Of a stretch of 64,000 nucleotides of DNA, positions 57,420-64,000 are shown in pieces. The notes under the pieces are model-generated. The model was not told where the DNA came from. It saw nothing but the letters and a program-made list of their open reading frames with translations, and did not search any database. This stretch comes from Cristatella mucedo (taxonomy: Eukaryota > Bryozoa > Phylactolaemata > Cristatellidae). A program made the translations under genes and the position numbers. The stretch covers positions 1,519,001-1,583,000 of the forward strand of contig WPIO01000042.1 of assembly GCA_009760855.2 (NCBI GenBank), given 5' to 3'. Each line of letters begins with the position of its first letter. Positions within the stretch are counted from its first letter, which is position 1.

Positions 57420-58613
57420 CTAGCCTGCGCTTAACCCGGCGCATCTAAATTGAAAGGAATCACGACGACTTTGAACACGGATAGAGCGAACGGGAGCATG
57501 CTTGTCAAGTGCACTCCTGAGTGTCATGTTCATCGCATCAGTGAGGGTATCGAGGCTGCCGGTCGAGTCTGAATGCAGGTCAAGAAGGCCTTCATCACAA
57601 ACAGATTTCAAAAACTTGTCCATGTCAATGCTTTGTAAGTTACGTCGTTTGGCAAATTCGACATTACCCTGCACGTACGAGGGAGCAGGAACAGAAAAGG
57701 AGACCGAACAATGATCTGAGAGGGTCAGTGGGCACACCACAAAGTCAGTGGGGAGGACATCCTTAGTGATCACGAGATCTAGAATGTGGCCACCGACGTG
57801 GGTGCTATGATTAACGTGTCGGGCCAAACCAAGATTCTCCAGACAGTCAAGAAATGAGCGGACCTGGCTGTTGCTAGAGTTGTCAACGTAAATATGTAAG
57901 TCTCCTACAATCAGTAGCGGCCTGTCACACACAAATATTTTAGCGAGGAACTCTGAAAACTCTTCTATGAACAAGTTTAGACAGCCAGAAGGAGGCCGGT
58001 ATATCACAACGTTGAGAGGCATTGTCTTTGATGAAGACCTGATAGCAACCGATTCAAACGATGACCCATGCAAGAAACTGCACATTTTATAGCCAAACGA
58101 TTCGCGAACAACAATTGCAACCCCGCCGCCAACCTTGTCAGAACGCATGGACTGATAGAATGAGAACCCGGGTGGGGTGGTCTCGGAAATACAGCTACTG
58201 GAACAAGGCGTCATCCAGGTTTCGGTAAGCAGAAATGGATCTAGCTTCTCCTGGACCACCTGATCACGGATAAGTAACCCCTTTGTTTTTAGCGAGCGGA
58301 CATTTAGTAGGCGGAATTTAAGAGGCTGTTCAACAACTGGGCGACGGCGATGAAGTGGCTCATATTCTCTACCGTTTGCGTCCGGCCCGGCGGACGCTGG
58401 CTCTTCGAATTTGAATTGCACCATGGTAACGGCCGTGGGACGACGTTTCACAACGTGCTGGGCCACAGCGGGTGGGCTACTACCGCAACAAGTACTATTT
58501 AGTGCTTTAAACTTAGGAGTCGTAGGTTTGATAGCCGAGCTGTTGATGGGGCGAACGCAGGATGCAGGTAGGTTCTCACTGACCCGCCGGAGGAGGCCCG
58601 CCGGTAGTATCGA
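57420..58613 (-). pseudogene. LINE endonuclease domain, copy 3
   Basis: Open from after the TAG at 58,616-58,614. Same motifs, including GDLHIYVDN; small differences (MPLNVVIYR, GLARHVNH). Confidence 0.8.
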
Positions 58614-59940
58614 CTAATGGCGACATCGAATCTTATGCTGAGCAGGTCCTGTTTTGTGTAGCATATCCGAGGACAGCTCATAAATAGTCACAGCGAAGAT
58701 AGCAGCGGAATACCCGAAGGTATTACGGAGAAATCAAGTAAAGTCCCACACCACACTAGGAGTCGCCCGAGGCCGCTCTTTAGCGCGGGGAGGGTACGCC
58801 CCCTCCGCCGAATGTTAGGCGTGTAATAATTTCAAACGGTCCTGCACGGCAGTTGAGCTAACTTGCTCCAGTGCCTGCTGTGATTCCTGCACTTATTCAC
58901 TGCTTATCTTTGAAGCGACAAGTCTGAACCAGATAGCATTAGCGTAAGCCCAACGGATAAAAACGCCGAACGTTTATCTGAGATACAGCAGAATGCCTCA
59001 AGCTGCCAAACAACCTTGCTGTAAATTGTCTATAAGTGCTCCCACTTGACACTGCACTACAATTCATTAACGTTTGCAAAGCACCAGTAGAGAGAACTTC
59101 GTCTTTATTCGGGTGCTTTGCATTTAGCTCCAAGATGCATGCACAGTACAAAGCATTCAAAACAAGCATGTATCGAGCTTAAGCTATTATTCTAAAGCCA
59201 GAACACTCAAGCGGTTCGCAAGAGCTATTGTAAGTAGTTGGCACGGGGGTATGCACATGCAAGGAAAGCACACTGGAACGAAAAAAGACTAGTCTTGTGG
59301 GGCAAGCTGCACCGGATGCAGCGAGGCATCTCGCGTAGACAGATGCAAAGTCGTTCCTTGTAGCAACTGTAGTTTAAGATAGATTTACACTAAGATTTTC
59401 AGTGCCTTATACCTGAAGGCTCTATCATCGAAAGGTTTTTTTACCTGAGTGCACGGGAAAGCAAAGTTACAGGACACACTGAGCAGCTGCTGGTGTGAGA
59501 GCAGGCTCTTTGGGAGGGGTGAACTGGTCGGAAAGGTAGGCTGGAGCAAGAGATTAAATTTACCTATGGGCTAGACTAAGGAAGAAGGAATTGGAAATCA
59601 ATTTGATGCTTGACCGTTAACCAGTAAGATTATGAAGACGTGGCGCATCGTGGCAACTACGACTGGAACCGCTGCGTCTCCCGTCAGGATCTAAGACGTA
59701 AAATGTCATTCCTAACAATTAACATGGCCGGATGCATGTTCAAAATTATCTGTGCTTACTAGCTAACGGCCCGATCAATAAAACATTGAAATTCAGTGCA
59801 AGGGTAGGACAAATGACGAGACATCGAGGAGCTGAGAGCTCGAGAGCACACTGGAGAGGCGATGTGGTCGGATAGGTAAGCTGGAGGTTGGTGAGCCGAG
59901 TGACCTACGAGCTAGAATAAAGAAGAAGGATATGGAATAT
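58614..59940. other. Spacer upstream of LINE copy 3
   Basis: Matches 12,760-14,083 and ends at the same deletion junction as unit 1 (GGATATGGAATATATCCC). Confidence 0.5.
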
Positions 59941-60190
59941 ATCCCATAAACAGAAATGATCGATTACTGGCACACAGAATCAATAAGAGATAAGAGAAAT
60001 CTGAGATAAAGAAGGACTTGAATTCAATGCCACAAACGCTCTTGAACCACTTTGGCTGATGTACCCTCTAATTTAGGCAGACGTATATTTCAAATGTGTT
60101 TCTCTGCTAGAAATAAGCAGTTTTGACAGTCGCGAAGGAATGGATGTAGACGTATTTCGCTTGATAGTCACTAGAACTAGTTTGCAATGA
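59941..60190 (-). pseudogene. Truncated LINE endonuclease fragment, unit 3
   Basis: Counterpart of 14,084-14,337. Confidence 0.45.
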
Positions 60191-60263
60191 GCCCTGATAG
60201 CCCAGAAGTTAAGAAGATCGCTTTTAAAGACCGAGGATGAGGTTTTAAATCCTGGCTTCGGGT
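60191..60263 (+). repeat. tRNA-like SINE remnant, unit 3
   Basis: Counterpart of 14,338-14,410. Confidence 0.4.
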
Positions 60264-60454
60264 AATACTTTCTCGCCAACTGAAAGCCGTGATGACATCC
60301 GGTAACGATCTCTGCCGCTACACAAATGAGGCTCTGAAATCAGGTAAGATGGTAGCCAGGCTTTCAGGAACGATGCCGTGAAATGCAACGTCACACGCTT
60401 TGTCTACAATTTGCTAGTCCCGGGTTTTAGATTGTAGGTAGATTTTTCAAACTT

Positions 60455-60640
60455 ACGCCTAGACTTACGTGTATGTCACCCCTAACCATATTATTTATTT
60501 TGTTTGTTTTTCAAGCATAATTTTACTTACCATTGAATTGCATTTCACTTTTCAGCAAATGTAAAGCACCTAGAAAGAGATTGAGTTATCTGAGGGCGCT
60601 TTATCAAGTGCATTATTGTTATTATTGTTGTTATTATTCT
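60455..60640 (+). repeat. L2-like LINE 3' end, unit 3
   Basis: Counterpart of 14,606-14,790. Confidence 0.7.
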
Positions 60641-61136
60641 CGTGACAGCAGAGAGGACGAACGGTCCGTCACAGCAAACGAGGCTAATCTGACCGTTGGG
60701 CATGTGTGTTTTAATACACGTTTAATCACAGTGAAGAAAAGCAAGATCGTATTCTGACAAAGATCCGACTCCAGTTAAACCAGAGACAACATGAAAGACG
60801 ATAGTCAACAAGCTTAACCCATACTTCACTGCTGCAACGTTTTGGTAAGCGAAGGCAGCTATGTGGATAAGATTCTTCGCCTGAAGAATAAGTTGCGTAC
60901 CTTCCGGTGATGCAATTTCAAAACACTCCGCCCGGGCAAATTCAATCGTCCTTCAACTAATTATTGCATGCAGCCCCCAAGTTAAAACGAGCAAGCTTCA
61001 AAAAATTGTGTGCTCATTCAAAGCCCGGTTTTCTCTTCGAGCAAGCAGTAGCTCCAACAAAACGCAATGATCTGCTAATTGATGCTGAGCAGCACTGGGT
61101 AAGCGGTAAGCTCTGTTCTTATAGCACCTTTTAATA
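60641..61136. other. Spacer, no gene recognised
   Basis: Counterpart of 14,791-15,304. Confidence 0.4.
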
Positions 61137-61352
61137 CATACAAAAGCCCGCGTGCTTTATATGCACCCATAAGTAAATAAATACTTGCTGATTTAACAGC
61201 CCCTTTTGTATAGCGACAGAAGAGCCTTTACGGCTATCACGACCGCTTGCTTGCAGTAGCGATAAAGGATCGCCCACTGAAGGATTCGAACCAACTACCT
61301 CAGGGCGGAGGTCGTGAAAAGCAACCACCTTACCTAGTGACCCATACATCTA
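61137..61352 (-). repeat. tRNA-derived SINE-like element, unit 3
   Basis: Counterpart of 15,305-15,503 with an intact B box. Confidence 0.5.
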
Positions 61353-62546
61353 CTATTAGTCGACAAAGCCACGGTCACCTGTCTTTTGTTTTTACTATGG
61401 CGGCAGGAGCTTTTCAGTAGTGTGCTCGAAGCCGACACAACTTGTGCTGTGCTATCATTTGTCTCCAGACTTCCTCTGTAGCACTCATAAAGTGGTATCG
61501 AGCGCGTGAACCGAGCTCGGGTCTTTCATTCTAAATTTTTTGTTTGAAACGTCTTTAATTCTAAACTTTGTCAATTCTGATTTCTCATTCTGTAAACTTA
61601 GCTGTTGTGAAATCAATTAAAGGTTTAAGGCGGCCAAAGAGTTTTAGGATGAAGCAGCTTTAGCTACTGAAGGTCTAGGTGTGTTCATGCCGAAGCAGAT
61701 CTGGGTTCATTTTCCGATCGTTCCATTATTATCTGAGAAATATCAATAAATGCGCTAAGAGGGAGATAAATCCTATAGGATGCGGGTATATCTCGCCACC
61801 CCTGGGCCATCTCTCGACGGGGCCTCATTAAACTCTAACGCCTATCAATAAGCAAGACTGCTGGATAAGCTAATCTGGTCATCGCATTTACTTTCATAAT
61901 CATCTTCTTTTAAGGGACTATCGACACATCTTAAAAGAGTCTCAGCTGCTTGTTTTGCAATTCGTGACAGCATAACACCGACTAGTAACATCCCACATAT
62001 TATTTCTACAGCTTAAAAAGAGCGAAAAGTTGGCGACTACTGCGTTCCAGTATCAGTTAGTACAGTTTGGAAAAAAAATATTCAAGTCACAGAAAGATAT
62101 AGCTGCAAGATTCAGCCTAAGGGTGAATTTCATAATGGCTCAAAGCTGAAATGGTCCAAATATGAGAAGATCAATTGCGTCCATTATAATAATAAATTTA
62201 AAGCAATCATCTTATGCCCTGGCATAGCCGTTTCTTTTTTAACCACTTTAAATGTGCAGAACCGTCAGGTCACAATGGTGCGGCCAAGAGGTGGGAATGC
62301 CACAGCAGCATTCGTGGCTGACTTCGCTGTAGTCCGTGCATCGTCAGTCGCCTGGAAAAAGTTTTAGGATATGAACGGATGTCTCCCATATCTCGGTGCT
62401 GACGTTGAAAACTCAGGCGGACCAAGACTTGAAATAAATAGTAGCAGTGTTCTTATAGCTGTTTCAACTTGTGATAGCATACACAATTTACGTAAGAAGA
62501 ACTAATTACAAGGCAACCACCGCACTGAGCAGGCAGTCGACAGTAA
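61353..62546. other. Spacer, no gene recognised
   Basis: Keeps the ~110 bp (61,645-61,765) lost in unit 1. Confidence 0.5.
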
Positions 62547-62618
62547 GAATAATGATAATGCGCTTGATAAATCGGCCTCAGAGAACTCAATCTCTTTCTT
62601 GGCGCATTACATTAGCTG
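62547..62618 (-). repeat. L2-like LINE 3' end, unit 3
   Basis: Counterpart of 16,584-16,655. Confidence 0.65.
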
Positions 62619-62785
62619 AGCCACTTGGCAAATGGCTGGTATCTATTCCTGCAAGCTTTCGGCGTGAAATGACTTCGGGTAGTTTATTTAAGCAGAGCAA
62701 TATTGCAGGAGAGCTAGCTCCGATTACCTACAAATTATTCACTGCTTATATTTGAAATACCAAATTTGACCTAAAATTATAGACC

Positions 62786-63339
62786 TTAACTGAACTCGTG
62801 ATAAACGGACGAACATGTTTGCCTGGTGAGAAGTCCTAACTCGTCAATCGTGTCTGCTAGCGTCGTGTTGTAGCATTCTGCTAATGGCGACTGTTCGGAA
62901 GTGGGATAGAACGATAAGGGCCACCGAGATATTCTCGCTCGATAAGTATCAATTTCAAGGGTGATACAGTCTCTCGATTCGCACGTGATATTAGATGAGG
63001 AGGAGGCCACACACTGTAGACTGACATCTGCTTGTGGGCAGATAAGCAGAACTTGATAATAGTAGGTAAGGAAAGAGTGCAGTTGTAGGAGAACATTTGG
63101 GCGAGTGTGCGACTCTATACATGAGTAGGGCCATGATTTTGAGCCGTAAGATATCATAATTCAGCGAGTGCACACAATTCGGTGCTGGAGGCGTCAGATA
63201 AGTTACCCAATCGGATTTTGAAATCACTCTCAAGAGGGAAAGATAGATTGCTTGCACATGGATCCGAAATGAGATCAGAGAAATCTGAGATAACTGAAGA
63301 CTTTGTAATAGAGAGGGGGTGATAGACTGCTGCCAGCAT
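62786..63339 (-). pseudogene. Degenerate LINE endonuclease fragment, unit 3
   Basis: Counterpart of 16,824-17,377. Confidence 0.5.
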
Positions 63340-64000
63340 TGGGAGCTGCTTATCGATGAACTACAAAAATAGATTCGAAAGATTAATTCATGGGGACAAG
63401 GGTGAACAAGAACAAAGTGCCGGTTAGGGCGGCGTCTGTAATAGCAAGGTAAGTAACCATTTTCAGCCAGGTCTCAGTCAGGTGAACCTATCCGATTTTT
63501 TTCATTGATGAAGTCATGTATTACCAAGAGATTACGTCTGTTTGCTACCGAATGCATATCGAAACCTTTGTTAGGCTCTGTATCTGTGATACACAATTCT
63601 CCTGAGTAAATATACCGTATAGTCTTGGTATATTTGTGGATTTACAGACTATGCACCTCAGCTGCCAGTGCTCGCTCTCGAACTCTTCGGAATGATTGAT
63701 TGCATTGTGTTATCTCTGCAAAGTGCCTAGACAGAGATTACCTTCTAATATGGCTCTGTATATAGAATTGATATAGCGCTCAAGACTACCAAGAGTCTAC
63801 CTAATAACTTTACAACTCGCCGCTAGAGGATCGACAACCAGTGAAATGCACGCTATTGTAGCATAGATGAGAAGACAAAACCACGCATAGCAGTCATGCT
63901 TATGGCCAGCATGCAAAATCGCTCAAGAAGGCACTAAAGATCACTTATTAGTAGACTTATCGGTAAGAGCATGAACTGAACGATTCACTCTAATTGCCCT
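63340..64000. other. Spacer to the window edge
   Basis: Counterpart of 17,378-18,030. No gene recognised. Confidence 0.5.

Larger units (their letters stand above)
55369..58613 (-). mobile_element. Nearly full-length L2-like LINE, copy 3, inactive
   Basis: Shares with copy 2 the 7-bp duplication (56,441-56,454). It adds a 3-base insertion (an extra Val before AKQLVKH, near 56,800) and a one-base T insertion near 57,170 that breaks the RT N-terminus. Same EN/RT frame break as the others. Confidence 0.85.
47214..64000. repeat. Tandem array unit 3 (cut by window edge)
   Basis: Same order of elements as units 1 and 2. The right edge corresponds to about 18,030 of unit 1, so the array continues beyond the window. 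It carries diagnostic variants of both other units in alternating blocks. Confidence 0.9.

Overview
The window is nuclear DNA from an animal, probably an invertebrate. The evidence is a spliced DBHS-type RNA-binding protein gene with a 111-nt GT-AG intron, long intergenic spaces, many 5'-truncated L2/CR1-like LINE ends with ATT tails, tRNA-derived SINE-like pieces and microsatellites. I cannot name the phylum from sequence alone. Almost all open frames in the window are chance frames or dead retrotransposon.

Layout. 1-608 (minus) is the 5' part of a NONO/SFPQ/PSPC1 (NonA-like) gene, running off the left edge into its first RRM. 612-1,680 is intergenic with LINE and SINE scraps. 1,680-4,225 is an old, diverged partial copy ('unit 0') of sequence found again at about 17.8-20.3 kb. 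From 4,232 to the right edge the window is a head-to-tail tandem array of one large segment: unit 1 (4,232-23,726), unit 2 (23,727-47,213, 23,487 bp) and unit 3 (47,214-64,000, cut by the window). Large parts of the units are nearly identical. They differ by indels that can be polarised: a 2,656-bp microhomology deletion in unit 1, a 112-bp LINE-end insertion with 8-bp target duplication only in unit 2, a 1.1-kb deletion shared by units 1 and 3, a 7-bp duplication shared by units 2 and 3, and a scrambled templated insertion in unit 3.

Each unit carries, in order: repeat-rich spacer; a TATA-box candidate; one small gene for a secreted 108-114 aa protein (7,494, 29,760, 53,581; plus strand); a nearly full-length but dead L2-like LINE (minus strand); SINE-like and LINE fragments; and a GC-rich, CpG-rich block.

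The small secreted protein is the main interest. It has a signal peptide, a short acidic propeptide-like stretch and a ~60-residue domain whose helix, G-x-N-H motif, strand with I-P-H and final helix resemble the HicA/YcfA mRNA-interferase fold (dsRBD-like) of bacterial toxin-antitoxin systems, with two cysteines added. Copy 1 differs from copies 2/3 at about a third of its residues, although much of the flanking DNA differs by only a few percent; the G-x-N-H, I-P-H and cysteine positions are kept. The window therefore looks like a tandemly amplified locus for a fast-evolving secreted HicA-like protein, with gene conversion or unequal exchange between units. The HicA assignment is by eye and needs a profile or structure search.
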